54,756 nucleotides of DNA from a virus, in the IMG/VR virus record IMGVR_UViG_3300005588_000719, positions 1-54,756 of that record. One strand, given 5' to 3'. Positions 1-9,958 of the stretch are shown in pieces. The first letter of the stretch is position 1, and the number at the start of each line of letters is the position of its first letter. The translations under genes were made by a program, and so were the position numbers. Below the pieces are notes generated by a model that was given only the letters and a program-made list of their open reading frames with translations, was not told the origin of the DNA and searched no databases.

Positions 1-3000
1 CAGCTTTTCTCCCTCTGCTCTTTGACTTATCTCTAATAATCTTCTTTGATGTTCTTCTGCTCTTTTTTCTTTGTCAATCATTTGCTGATTTTCTAAGTCT
101 TTCAATTTTGCGTTGTACTCTGCCTCTGTTAATAGTTCGAATTCTTTTTGGGTTTCTAATGCAGTTTTCTTTTTATTAAAATAGTCGTCTGAATTTTTTT
201 CTAAATTTTGATACTCTCTTTCAGATTGTCTCTCTAAAGATTGATTTCTAAGGTCTGAAATCTTTAAACTGAAATTTTTCTCAGTCTCTAATTCCTTATC
301 TTTTAGGTCTTTTAAAACATTATATTTCTTTTGATGTGCTTCAATTTGTTTATCAATTAATTCTGTATTTAGTTTAGTGATTTTATCATTAATTTTCTTG
401 TTGCTTTCATAGTATTTATCTTGAGTAATAGATAGTTCATTTAAAGAAAGCTCTAATTGTGCAATTTGATTTTTAATTTTTTCTTTTTCTTCCTTAGTTT
501 CTGTTTTACTCAATAGCTCTTTTTGTTTATTGATTTCTTTGATAGTAGAAATAATTTTATTTTCAACCTTTAAAGAATTTTCCTCAATCTTATTTAATTC
601 AATCTCGTAAGTAGCAGTTAAGTTTGAATATAATTCTGGTAAATCATTTGTATTTGCTACTTCTATATCTGCTTCAATCTTAATCCGTTCTTGTTTTAAT
701 TTCAAATCCTCAATACTTCCTAACTCCAATTCAACTTTTGAAGAGATACTACTTACATTATTTTTTTGTTTGGATAATTCTAAGTTTAAATCTTCAATCA
801 TATCTAATACTTCGCTCTTTTCAGTTTTTTTCAAACTAACACCGAATTCAACATTTCCATCTTCATTTTGAACTATCTTGAAAGTTTCAAATAATGCTTT
901 TTTCTGCTTCTCTAAACTTTCATATTTTTCTTTCTGTAATATTAAATCATCTGCGGAATTTTTATTCCTTTTTTCATCAATAATTTTACTCTCTTGGCTG
1001 ATTTCAAACCTTTCTAATCCTATATCTATTAATTTTTTTTCTTTTTCATATACATTTTTCAAAATATCTATTCTTGATTTGGTACTTTTATTACTCTTTT
1101 CTGTACTAAGCCCTAACTCTTTAGCTACTGTTTTTTCAATCTCTGCTTGTGATTTTGATTCTTTTGCTATGGACTTTATAAGTCTTAATTGAGCATTATA
1201 TTCTTTAGTTCCTGCTTTGCCGTCAGCCCTTAATTGTGCAAGAATTTCTTTACCTTTTGTTAAGGCTTCACTTGTGGATTTTTTTGCCGTTTTCCATTGT
1301 TCAGAATAATCCACTACTTCATTCCCTGCTAATACCGTAGCCGTTTTTGCTGAATTAATCATTTTTTCAAGTTCTTTTACTTCTTCTGTTGAATACCCCC
1401 AAGTTTTAGCCATCTCTTCAACATTTTCGGATACAATGCCTATTTCCTGTCCTTTAATTACAGCTTCACCCATTTCAACCTGAGTTTGATTTACCTTTGT
1501 TTTTAACTCTTCATACTTTTTCAATAAAGGTTCTACATCTTCTCCTGCTTTTCTTTGCTTCTTTATCTCCGCATTCATTTTAAATAAATTTTCTTTTGAC
1601 TCTCTGTATGATTCAATTTGATTTCTTAATCCGCTTTGATATTGCTTTTGTTTAGATAATAATTCAGATGAATAAACTCCATCTTGTTTCTTTATAAAAC
1701 TTTCAATTTCATTTGCATTTATTTGATAAACAGATTTTATTTTTCCAGTAGTCTCATCTACTACTGTATCAATTTCAGACATTGACTCTGGTACTTGACT
1801 TGCAATTTTTTCAGCAAGCTCTTCTTTTTCAATTTTAGAAGTTGCGTTTTTATATTTATTGACTAATTCTCCTATTCTATCATTTTCATCCAAATTATTT
1901 TTAATCTTGAAAGACTCTTCGAATATATTTTTCTGTGCTTCATTTAGTTTGATTTCAGCAGTTGCTTTTTTTACTAATGCAATTTGTTCTTTAGTAAATC
2001 CGAATGATTTACCTAAAGAATTTACTTCATCTGTAATAAGTCCCATACTTTGACCTTTTTTTACAGTTTCTGTGATTGCATCTCTTGTTCCTTTTAACTC
2101 TTCTTTCAGTTCATTGTATTCTTGAAGCATAGGTCTTATATCTCCACCTGCTTCTTGTTGCTCTTTCATTGCAATTTCTAATTTTGCTAATTCTTTTTGA
2201 TTAATTTCAAATAGTCCTGCTTGGTCTTTCAACAATTTCATATATTCTTGTTGCCCTGTTCCTAATTGAGTATTTGATAACTCAACCTGTTTTGCAGTAT
2301 AACTCTTAGCTTTTTCAAGAGAAATATCATAAACTGTTGAAATTTCTCCAGTCGCTTCATCAACAACTGTTTTAACTTCTGTAAGAGCTTCAGGAACTTG
2401 ACTTGCTATTTTCTTAGCTAATCTTTGTCTTTCTATTTCTGATGTAGCGTTTTCAAATTTCTCAACTAGTTCATTGATTTTATTTGCTTTGTCTAAATCA
2501 TCAGAAATTTGTAATTGTTCATTAAAAAGTTTGTTTAATCTCCCTTGTGCTAATTTCCCTTCTGCTTCTTTTACTCCATCATCGAAGATATCATTCATTT
2601 CTGACATTGATTCTTTAATTCCACTAATATCTAATGTAAAAAATGATATAATTAATTTTCCAATATTTTTAAAAATATCAACTGCTCTTTTCCCAAATGA
2701 AACTATATATTCTGTTATTGAATCAATAATATCTTTTCCTGCTTCCATTTGAGTAAAGAAATAAATTAATGCAGCAATTACTGCTCCTATACCTAATGTT
2801 GCAGCTGCCCAAAATGTTGTTGCGGATACAGTCATTGCTCCAAACGAAACTGTTCCACTAGCCCCAACAGCTCCTAATGAAGGTATTAATTGTAATATAT
2901 TTGCTTTAGCTAACAACATTACTTTATTAAATAAACTTCCTGCAATAGCACTAGTTTTCAATGCTTGTGGAATTAATGATAATGAAGAAACCAATGGTAA

Positions 3001-4545
3001 AATCTGACCAGAGATATTTAAGGCTCCAGTAAATGTATCTCCTAAAGTAGTAAATGCTGAATTAAAACCTGCTTGGATATTATTTAATAATATTTTATTT
3101 TTTACTTCAATACCTTCAGAAGCAATATCAAATGCTTGGTCTGTTGTTCCAACTGTATCTCTAACAAATTTCCAATCTTTTGCAGCTCCAATTGCATTTT
3201 TTCCAGAAAGTGCCATTACAGCCCCAGCTGCTTCAACTGAACTGAAAACTTGAGTGGCTGATAAACCAAGTCCACCCATTTCATCTCCAATTTTGGCTAA
3301 GGAAACTTGCAACCCTTCTTTCCTTAAAGATTCCAACGAAACTCCGGCTTGCTCCATAATCGGTTTTAATGCAGCACCCGGTTTTGCTAACTCTACAAGT
3401 ACAGCCCTTAATTGTGTAGTTGCTTGAGCAGTCTGAACACCTTGTTTGGTCATTGTAGCAATTGCACCACCGACTTGGTCAAAACTCACTCCAAAAGCAG
3501 AAGCTGTTGGAACTACATTTGACATACTTGTATTTAATTTTTCAATAGATGTAACACCACTATTAACTATGTTGAACATATAGTCAGAATATTTGCCTGC
3601 TTCCGTCACATCTTCGCCGTATGCGTTTAGATTCGCTCCAAGACCAACAACTGCACTATCTATATCAGTTAAGCCTGCTACGGCTAATTTTGAAGCAGTT
3701 TCAATGAAGTTCATACCTTCACCTATATCTGCCATTCCGTCTGTTACTTTTATTGAACCACCAGAAATAGCATTATACAAAGCTCCTGCAATTTTATCAG
3801 CAGAATCTGGAAATGCTTGTGATGTTTTTATAGCTTCATCAGTAAATTCTCTGAAGTTTTTAACTCCTAAAGTTCCAATGTTTCTAATATTTTTATCTAA
3901 TGCTACAAACGGCTCTGTATATTGTTGAACTGTATTACTTACTTGCTGAATTAATTGTAATCCTGCTTGCATTTCTACAAAAGAACCTTTTAAAGATGTA
4001 CCATAAGTTTTTGCACTTGAATTTAGTTTTTCTTGTGAGTCTTTTGCTGATTTTATCACTCCTTGTAATTGTTTTAAGGTTGATACAGTCTTTTTATATT
4101 CTTCTGTATTATCTTTCCCTTTTTCTTTTAATTTGGTTGCTATTTTTAATTGATTTTTAAATGATACTTCGGCATTTTTGCCTATCAATTCAAAGTTCTT
4201 TGCTGAGTTTTTTAATCCTGCAGTAAATTTTTCTGTATCAAAATCAATTTCAGTTTCAAATGAAGCACCTTTTGAAAACTCTTTAGCTTTTTCATTTAGA
4301 AGTTTTAATTTTTGTAATGCTTCAGATGTATCTCCATCTACTTTGAATTTTGCTTCTTTTTTTAATTTAGCAAATTGGCTTTCGAATTGTTTTAATGCTT
4401 TTTTTGTCTCTTCTGTATCAATAATATTAGAAATTTTCTGCACTTTTTTAAGTTCAGATTCAAATTGTTTAATTCCACTCTTTAATTTGTTGTTATCAAA
4501 CTTAGGAGTGAAATTAATACCAAACTCTATTCCAGAAAAATCCAT
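1..4545 (-). CDS. Tail tape measure protein (3' end outside window)
   Basis: This open frame starts with ATG at 4545-4543 and runs without a stop to the window edge, giving at least 1515 residues. Residues about 240-520 resemble the TP901-type tape-measure core (PhageMin_Tail), with a Gly/Ala-rich stretch containing SFDQVGGAIATM. A hydrophobic segment follows (about 2750-2950), then long Lys/Glu-rich coiled coil to the edge. The protein sets tail length and is threaded through the tail tube. The start codon overlaps the stop of the frameshifted chaperone frame (TAATG), the usual gene order. Two related blocks of about 180 residues lie in the middle (about 2485-1950 and 1880-1345). The family call is from length, position and composition; the C-terminus is unseen. 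Confidence 0.9.
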   Translation of the reverse strand, partial: MDFSGIEFGINFTPKFDNNKLKSGIKQFESELKKVQKISNIIDTEETKKALKQFESQFAKLKKEAKFKVDGDTSEALQKLKLLNEKAKEFSKGASFETEIDFDTEKFTAGLKNSAKNFELIGKNAEVSFKNQLKIATKLKEKGKDNTEEYKKTVSTLKQLQGVIKSAKDSQEKLNSSAKTYGTSLKGSFVEMQAGLQLIQQVSNTVQQYTEPFVALDKNIRNIGTLGVKNFREFTDEAIKTSQAFPDSADKIAGALYNAISGGSIKVTDGMADIGEGMNFIETASKLAVAGLTDIDSAVVGLGANLNAYGEDVTEAGKYSDYMFNIVNSGVTSIEKLNTSMSNVVPTASAFGVSFDQVGGAIATMTKQGVQTAQATTQLRAVLVELAKPGAALKPIMEQAGVSLESLRKEGLQVSLAKIGDEMGGLGLSATQVFSSVEAAGAVMALSGKNAIGAAKDWKFVRDTVGTTDQAFDIASEGIEVKNKILLNNIQAGFNSAFTTLGDTFTGALNISGQILPLVSSLSLIPQALKTSAIAGSLFNKVMLLAKANILQLIPSLGAVGASGTVSFGAMTVSATTFWAAATLGIGAVIAALIYFFTQMEAGKDIIDSITEYIVSFGKRAVDIFKNIGKLIISFFTLDISGIKESMSEMNDIFDDGVKEAEGKLAQGRLNKLFNEQLQISDDLDKANKINELVEKFENATSEIERQRLAKKIASQVPEALTEVKTVVDEATGEISTVYDISLEKAKSYTAKQVELSNTQLGTGQQEYMKLLKDQAGLFEINQKELAKLEIAMKEQQEAGGDIRPMLQEYNELKEELKGTRDAITETVKKGQSMGLITDEVNSLGKSFGFTKEQIALVKKATAEIKLNEAQKNIFEESFKIKNNLDENDRIGELVNKYKNATSKIEKEELAEKIASQVPESMSEIDTVVDETTGKIKSVYQINANEIESFIKKQDGVYSSELLSKQKQYQSGLRNQIESYRESKENLFKMNAEIKKQRKAGEDVEPLLKKYEELKTKVNQTQVEMGEAVIKGQEIGIVSENVEEMAKTWGYSTEEVKELEKMINSAKTATVLAGNEVVDYSEQWKTAKKSTSEALTKGKEILAQLRADGKAGTKEYNAQLRLIKSIAKESKSQAEIEKTVAKELGLSTEKSNKSTKSRIDILKNVYEKEKKLIDIGLERFEISQESKIIDEKRNKNSADDLILQKEKYESLEKQKKALFETFKIVQNEDGNVEFGVSLKKTEKSEVLDMIEDLNLELSKQKNNVSSISSKVELELGSIEDLKLKQERIKIEADIEVANTNDLPELYSNLTATYEIELNKIEENSLKVENKIISTIKEINKQKELLSKTETKEEKEKIKNQIAQLELSLNELSITQDKYYESNKKINDKITKLNTELIDKQIEAHQKKYNVLKDLKDKELETEKNFSLKISDLRNQSLERQSEREYQNLEKNSDDYFNKKKTALETQKEFELLTEAEYNAKLKDLENQQMIDKEKRAEEHQRRLLEISQRAEGEKL

Positions 4546-4874
4546 TATGCTTTTTTATGATTGTTGAGAAAATCTATTCTTTGTTCTAATTTGTATTTTA
4601 GAGAGTCAAATACAAACATCCATGATGTATTTTGCATTTGTTCCATTTTTGTTGGGTCTCCTTCGCAAAGATTTATAAGTAATTCTAATCGTATATTATT
4701 TTGTAATCTATAAATCAGTTCGTCTCTTCTGAATAAGGTAACATTTCTTTCATATTCATTGAGTTCGGATTTCCTAAAAACATTTTCATCAAGCTCAATG
4801 TGGTCGGATTGTTCAATGGACTTAATTCTTTTGACCAAACTGATAATAGTTTTTGACTTAAATCCATGAAAGTA
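4545..4874 (-). CDS. Tail assembly chaperone, frameshift extension (gpT-like)
   Basis: This frame is open from a TGA just 5' of the slippery run at 4874-4880 down to TAA at 4547-4545. It has no ATG near its beginning; the first usable start is a TTG at 4838 with no clear ribosome site. It sits in the -1 frame relative to the 181-residue chaperone. A slip at 4874 would join 129 residues of the short form to 109 residues encoded here, giving about 238 residues. It ends on the tape-measure start codon. This is the expected architecture of the long tail chaperone; expression by frameshifting is inferred. Confidence 0.65.
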   Translation of the reverse strand, partial: YFHGFKSKTIISLVKRIKSIEQSDHIELDENVFRKSELNEYERNVTLFRRDELIYRLQNNIRLELLINLCEGDPTKMEQMQNTSWMFVFDSLKYKLEQRIDFLNNHKKA

Positions 4875-5260
4875 AAAAAATCAACGACTACCTCTTTCAT
4901 TAATTTATAATTTTTAATATCAAGATTTTGTAAGAATTTATATGCTTCTATCTCTGTTATGCCCGGTTTAAATGCTTCTATGAAACCATCATTATTTTTC
5001 TTCCTAATTAAATAAGAAGCAATTTTCATCATTGCTTCGGCTCCGCCTGACTCTTGAACACTTGTGAAACTTGTAGCTTTATCTTGGCTTTGTGATATTT
5101 TAAAATCTAAAATTTCTTCAGACATTAAAGCACTAAAAGCAGATACTTTGTCAATAGAATAAATCCATTCTTCATTCTTGCTTTTTAGCACAATAGATTT
5201 AGATGTTTTTGCTTGTTCAGAATTTTCTACATCTTGTAAAACTTGTTTTTCGTTTTCCAT
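4715..5260 (-). CDS. Tail assembly chaperone, short form (gpG-like)
   Basis: A 181-residue protein directly upstream of the tape-measure gene. Its position, size and a second frame overlapping its 3' part match the lambda G / G-T arrangement, in which the short protein and a frameshifted longer form coat the tape measure during tail assembly. Residues 1-129 are shared with the predicted long form; residues 130-181 are unique to the short form. No sequence signature was recognised, so the role is inferred from gene order and the frameshift signal. Confidence 0.65.
   Translation of the reverse strand: MENEKQVLQDVENSEQAKTSKSIVLKSKNEEWIYSIDKVSAFSALMSEEILDFKISQSQDKATSFTSVQESGGAEAMMKIASYLIRKKNNDGFIEAFKPGITEIEAYKFLQNLDIKNYKLMKEVVVDFFTFMDLSQKLLSVWSKELSPLNNPTTLSLMKMFLGNPNSMNMKEMLPYSEETN
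4874..4880 (-). promoter_or_regulatory. Slippery heptamer for -1 frameshift
   Basis: On the minus strand the codons read GAT TTT TTT ACT, so seven Ts form T TTT TTT in the X XXY YYZ register required for a -1 slip. The -1 frame has a TGA immediately before the run and is open from the run to 4548. Poly-T could also act by polymerase slippage. The register match and the open -1 frame are seen directly; function is inferred. Confidence 0.6.
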
Positions 5261-5270
5261 ATTTTTATCC

Positions 5271-5810
5271 TTAAGAATATTTTAAAGCTCCACTTTCTAA
5301 CTCCCTGTTAGTAGCAAAGCCTTTAATTGTAATTTTATAAAACAATCTTTTTTCGTTATTAAATTGATTCCAGACCATTCTCATTTTGTTTTCGCATTTA
5401 ATAAGTAAGCTATCTTTTGCTACACTCATTACTTTATTATTAAATATAATTGTAAGAGTATTCAATTGAGGTGAACTTTGTATTTTTTCTAATAAATCTA
5501 ACCACTTTAAACTTTCTCCGCCCTGATTATCTACATTTCTAAAAACTCCAGGATTTGCTATTGGTATTACTTCCAACTTTAAATTGTAACCGATAATTAT
5601 TTCATTCCCAAAATGATTTTTTTCTATAACTGGTATTGCTTCCCACAAAGAACCATTTTCAACAGAATCTATTAACAAATAATAAGTATCATCTAATTCA
5701 TCAATAATTGATAACTGTACACTATCAATAAATTGAAATGTGATTTGATTTGACCATAAACTTGGGTTTAAGTTTGGGTCTCCTAATTTTGCTATTATAG
5801 TTTCTGACAT
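5271..5810 (-). CDS. Virion protein, possible tail tube protein
   Basis: A 179-residue protein with a mixed beta-rich composition and no motif I recognise. It lies 10 bases upstream of the tail-chaperone gene, the slot usually held by the major tail protein in siphophages. The 322-residue protein at 8956-9924 is a competing candidate for that role. It is tightly packed with its neighbours and so co-expressed with the late operon. Function is unproven. Confidence 0.4.
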   Translation of the reverse strand: MSETIIAKLGDPNLNPSLWSNQITFQFIDSVQLSIIDELDDTYYLLIDSVENGSLWEAIPVIEKNHFGNEIIIGYNLKLEVIPIANPGVFRNVDNQGGESLKWLDLLEKIQSSPQLNTLTIIFNNKVMSVAKDSLLIKCENKMRMVWNQFNNEKRLFYKITIKGFATNRELESGALKYS

Positions 5811-5811
5811 A

Positions 5812-6234
5812 TTATATTAAACTATTTTTCATTTTAAATTCAAAATCTATATTCTCTAAATCAATAATGTTATTCACAAAGTTACTCTCTAGTTTATCTC
5901 TTTCCCATTCAATAGGTATATATTCACTACCAACATTATCTTTAAATATTTTCAAGTTGAAATTAGAACCAAATAGAAACGCTCTCACTAAGTATGATTT
6001 ATTTGTTTTTACTGAACTTACTGGTAACTTCACTTTCCAAGAGAAACGACTATCCAAAATGTGAGAATATTTTACTGACCTAAGCGATGCAACACTTTTC
6101 AAGTTTGTTTCTGGAGTGCAAAAAAGTGATAAAACCTCTATTCCAAACAATTCTACATTAGTTTCAGAATCATTGTCATAATATTTAAAATCAATTTTTA
6201 AATCTTTATATGTTGTATAATCAATAAATGCCAT
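5812..6234 (-). CDS. Unassigned late protein, 140 aa
   Basis: Not recognised. It is a soluble 140-residue protein with many aromatic and charged residues and no signal peptide or membrane segment. It is one base apart from the next gene and two bases from the 905-residue tail protein upstream, so it belongs to the late tail block. A tail or tail-completion role is only inferred from position. Confidence 0.45.
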   Translation of the reverse strand: MAFIDYTTYKDLKIDFKYYDNDSETNVELFGIEVLSLFCTPETNLKSVASLRSVKYSHILDSRFSWKVKLPVSSVKTNKSYLVRAFLFGSNFNLKIFKDNVGSEYIPIEWERDKLESNFVNNIIDLENIDFEFKMKNSLI

Positions 6235-6236
6235 AA

Positions 6237-8954
6237 TTAAGAAATATTCCTTGCTCCTATTCTTAATAAAATATTGTTGTTTTGATTGTTCTGTTTACCA
6301 ACAACTTTTGTTAATTTCATTGTGCCAATAATATCACCAGAAGTTCCTACATTCGCAGGTATTACAGCATTTTCATTTCTTTTTATGGAAAACAATCTAA
6401 TAGTTTGATTATCAATGATTTCAGCCCAAACAAATAATGAAGTATTATAATCATCTTTATCAACTGCTGATATATCCACCTTCAAACTTTCATTTTCAAT
6501 TAATTTTAAACCGTGTGTAATATCTTTATAATAAAGTGTCCCTATTTCGTAACCGTCTTCATTGAATTTTGTCCCAGTAACTATTGTATTATCAATGTCA
6601 TCATTCCAGTTTTCAGTTAGTTCAAAGTCAATAATCACTTCATTTAATAATTCATTAATTACTGGAGGCGGTGTATAAAATCCTGATTGAAATGATCCGT
6701 CATTTTTAATTGAACCATGAAATGGAAATCTATCTTTTAATTGTAATCTTATTGTTGTTTCTGGGTAAGAGAATTTTCTTTTTATCCCAATAACTAAATA
6801 TTCAAATACTTCAGTAGTAGTAATTCCTGTTGCCGGATTAGTTCGGTCTTCTTTGGTTTTAAATTTCGAACCGATTTCTAAATTCTTGAATACTTCAGTC
6901 TCATCTAACGGACTATCTCCATTTATAGATTTTTTGAAACCATTTAAAAAAGGAACTGTTAGGGTATATTCTGTTTGATAATATTCCTCGTCATGTGCCT
7001 TATAGTATTCATTCATCATTTCAGCTATTGACCAAAACCTCGTTCCTTGACCTGTACCATTTTTATCGAGTTCTGGGTTATCTATACTGATTACTGGTTC
7101 GTAATAATCCCTCTCTTTTGAAATACCATTAAGATTTTTGTTTTCAGTCCTTTTCAAATAAATCAAATTATTAGCATACCAACCTAATTTTTCTTCATAA
7201 TCCCAATATTGAGTATCTAAAAATCCACCATCTAATATTCTTGTTGGAAATGATTCATCTGTTGTAGGCAAACCTCTTACAAGCATTGCATTGAAAGGTA
7301 AATATTTTTGGAAACCGTAATGCTTGCCGTTTTGGTCTATTCCTCCATTTCCAGAATAAATATTCCCTGTTCCTGCTTCAAAATAATGCGTATTTGGGTC
7401 TCCGTCACTTTCAGCCCAATCATATATTGTAGCACAATCTCCATATAAGTTTTCAGGTTTGAGCAATGGTAAACCTATTGTTAATAATGTTTTATTAGCC
7501 CCTTTCTCTGAAACAAATTTGTTGCTTTCAGTAGTTTCTGATGGAACAAATTCTCTAAATCTATCTTCAATTAATGATTGTTTAACTGTTGTTATTTCAA
7601 AGCTCGATAAATTATTTTTTACAGTCGGTTTTTCTGCTAAAGCTTGGTTAGTCTGACCATAAAAAGTTTGTTTTTCTTTCCTTAAAAATTTACTTTCTGT
7701 ATTTATTGCAGCCTTTTCAACATCTCTTATCATTACATAGTCTTTAGAAATTATTTGTCTATTAGAAAACTTAATATGTAACTTCCCATCATTGCTATAA
7801 TAAAATCTTGCATATAGTCCAAAGCATGCAGCTATCCAAGTAATAATTGAACTCAAGGTTCCTTTTTGTTGAAATGAATAATTCTCATCTCCTTCTTTTG
7901 GGTCAAAATTTGTCCAACTAATAAAAAAGCTGTCTTCACCACTTCCAAATTTAATGGGTAATGTAGTATTATTTGTTTCCATTTCTGCACCATCCCAATA
8001 CATGTGCTGAGCTTTAACATAATATCCTTTTTGATTTGCTTCTCCATTAGCTTTTTCAATAATTTGGCCTCTTACACCTACTGTATTAAAATTTTGAGTG
8101 CAAGAAGTATTATCTATAACAATATCTAATCCTGTTAATTGTTTTCTTTCAATTACTGAACGACATATCTCTAATAAACAATCTTGAAAATTGCATAAAT
8201 GCAAGTATCTGACTTCTGAAAATTTTCTACCTTCACTATCAGGATAAAGTCCAACAATGCTGTCATCTTCGTAATAATAAAATTCTTGGTCATATAACGA
8301 ATATCCCAATCTATCTTTTACATTTTCATTATACCATTCTATAAAATTAGCATATGCTGTGTTAGTAGTCCAATCACGTCCATACTGACCATCTCCATTA
8401 GTTCCTACTCCGTTACTTAACTCATCACCTCTATTTACAAAAAAATCAATCTGTTCTTTTAACTCAACATCAAATACTTCTGTCGTAAAATCAAATGACT
8501 TTAACTTCCAATTCCTATCAGGATTAATATAATTCCCATAAGCTAAATCATACCATCTAAAATCTTCTGCCGACATTTTTGTATTTATCTGTCCCATAAA
8601 TACAACATTATCAGATTTTAAAGTTGTTCCATTTACTTCAAAAGTTGGTTCTATAAAAACTGCTATATTTCTTTTGTTATTTTTATTTTGACTTTCCAAA
8701 GTAAAATAATAGGCTTTCTTATCTATATCACTTGTTTTTGTTGGTATGTAAAGTAAATCAAAAGAAAATTCATCTTTGGCAAATTCTCCACTCCCAACAT
8801 CTAAATCTACATTAGCTTCTTTCATATCAAAACAATGAACTTCATTACCTTCAGATAAATCAAAAAGTCCTTCAAGAGAATCAGAGACGGCTAAAAGGAA
8901 AGTTACCTTTCCTTTTCCGTCTTCAACCATTGTTTTATATTGATAAAAAGTCAT
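6237..8954 (-). CDS. Large tail-associated virion protein, 905 aa
   Basis: A 905-residue protein rich in Asn, Asp, Tyr and Phe, typical of phage hub, baseplate or fibre proteins. The segment around residues 725-760 (TTIRLQLKDRFPFHG) resembles the strand-rich regions of distal tail and hub proteins; the last 120 residues look like a separate beta domain. Its place before the chaperone and tape-measure genes, rather than after, is unusual for a hub protein. No catalytic motif was seen. The structural class is inferred from size and composition. Confidence 0.5.
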   Translation of the reverse strand: MTFYQYKTMVEDGKGKVTFLLAVSDSLEGLFDLSEGNEVHCFDMKEANVDLDVGSGEFAKDEFSFDLLYIPTKTSDIDKKAYYFTLESQNKNNKRNIAVFIEPTFEVNGTTLKSDNVVFMGQINTKMSAEDFRWYDLAYGNYINPDRNWKLKSFDFTTEVFDVELKEQIDFFVNRGDELSNGVGTNGDGQYGRDWTTNTAYANFIEWYNENVKDRLGYSLYDQEFYYYEDDSIVGLYPDSEGRKFSEVRYLHLCNFQDCLLEICRSVIERKQLTGLDIVIDNTSCTQNFNTVGVRGQIIEKANGEANQKGYYVKAQHMYWDGAEMETNNTTLPIKFGSGEDSFFISWTNFDPKEGDENYSFQQKGTLSSIITWIAACFGLYARFYYSNDGKLHIKFSNRQIISKDYVMIRDVEKAAINTESKFLRKEKQTFYGQTNQALAEKPTVKNNLSSFEITTVKQSLIEDRFREFVPSETTESNKFVSEKGANKTLLTIGLPLLKPENLYGDCATIYDWAESDGDPNTHYFEAGTGNIYSGNGGIDQNGKHYGFQKYLPFNAMLVRGLPTTDESFPTRILDGGFLDTQYWDYEEKLGWYANNLIYLKRTENKNLNGISKERDYYEPVISIDNPELDKNGTGQGTRFWSIAEMMNEYYKAHDEEYYQTEYTLTVPFLNGFKKSINGDSPLDETEVFKNLEIGSKFKTKEDRTNPATGITTTEVFEYLVIGIKRKFSYPETTIRLQLKDRFPFHGSIKNDGSFQSGFYTPPPVINELLNEVIIDFELTENWNDDIDNTIVTGTKFNEDGYEIGTLYYKDITHGLKLIENESLKVDISAVDKDDYNTSLFVWAEIIDNQTIRLFSIKRNENAVIPANVGTSGDIIGTMKLTKVVGKQNNQNNNILLRIGARNIS

Positions 8955-8955
8955 T

Positions 8956-9924
8956 TTATTTTATCACCATTCTTCCTGCAATTAATTTATTGCCGTCTGC
9001 TGTTGTTAATGCAGGTGGAGTAATAGAAGAACCTGTAAAGTTAGTTCCGTCGTTAGCAGATGGTAAAACAATTGCATCAAGTTGTATGGCATCAAAATCA
9101 CTTCCGCTTGCTCCTGAAATTTCTTTTGAATCAAATTGAAGTGAAACGCTTTTAACTTCATATCCGCCTGCTCCTATCGTTACATCTGAAGAAATTTCTC
9201 CTACCATGAAAGCAAAAACAGCTGCATTCGTACTTCCCGTAGCCTTATATTTCTTGTCTCCTGAAAAACCTAAGGGCAAACAAATTAAAAATTTAGAACC
9301 GATAAGTCTTTCTAATTTTTCAGCAAATGCAGCATAATTACTTGAATCCATATCTGCAGAATTAACAGATATTTTAAGTTTTCCTTTTTTTCCGCCTGTA
9401 CTATCACTGCCTCCTGAAACAATCTCACCAGTATCAATTTTCATAACTAAGTTTTCTTTAACTGCTTCAAATACTGTTCCGTCTGCTCTTTCAATCGAGA
9501 TTTTTTCTTCTTCCGATGAAGTCGAACTCTCAGACAATGAAATAGTAACGTCTTGGTCTGTTCCGCAGTTATTAAATAGCATTCTGTTTGTTGAGTCTCC
9601 AGAAGCATAAAATATTGATGTTGAACTTGACTGACAAGTTAAGGAAACAGAGCTTGCTGTAGCTGTTGCACTTGCAGATAAAGTAATTTCAGTTGCAGAA
9701 TCTACTGACTGAATTGTTGTACTGTCAGGAATTCCTGCTCCAGTAATTGACATTCCGGCTTTCAAATTGCCAGTATCATTGATATTTGATACAGTCGCAC
9801 TAGAATCAGTTGTATCTCCTGAAACTATAATGTCGGTATTTGCTGGGATTAATTTACATAACCAAGCTACACCAACTCCACGCATAAGCATGAGTTTTTG
9901 ATAAGCATCTTTTGTCATTGCCAT
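8956..9924 (-). CDS. Putative major tail / virion protein with inserted Ser/Thr-rich repeat
   Basis: A 322-residue protein. Residues about 30-95 hold a Ser/Thr/Ala-rich block of the type LKAGMSITGAGIPDSTTIQS followed by ITLSASATATASSVSLT, a motif common in phage tail and surface proteins. The C-terminal half (EISSDVTIGAGGYEVKSVSL) looks like a compact beta domain of tail-tube type. It lacks a signal peptide. It could be the major tail tube protein with an Ig-like insertion, or another tail protein; the 179-residue gene nearer the chaperones is the alternative. Confidence 0.45.
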   Translation of the reverse strand: MAMTKDAYQKLMLMRGVGVAWLCKLIPANTDIIVSGDTTDSSATVSNINDTGNLKAGMSITGAGIPDSTTIQSVDSATEITLSASATATASSVSLTCQSSSTSIFYASGDSTNRMLFNNCGTDQDVTISLSESSTSSEEEKISIERADGTVFEAVKENLVMKIDTGEIVSGGSDSTGGKKGKLKISVNSADMDSSNYAAFAEKLERLIGSKFLICLPLGFSGDKKYKATGSTNAAVFAFMVGEISSDVTIGAGGYEVKSVSLQFDSKEISGASGSDFDAIQLDAIVLPSANDGTNFTGSSITPPALTTADGNKLIAGRMVIK

Positions 9925-9958
9925 GATGTTATCCTCTTTGTATTATTGAATAAATATT

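Noticed and set aside
878-4567. Several plus-strand open frames of 60-130 codons across the tape-measure gene
   Set aside because: They are hydrophobic, Phe/Ser-rich mirror frames of an AT-rich coiled-coil gene and have no ribosome sites.
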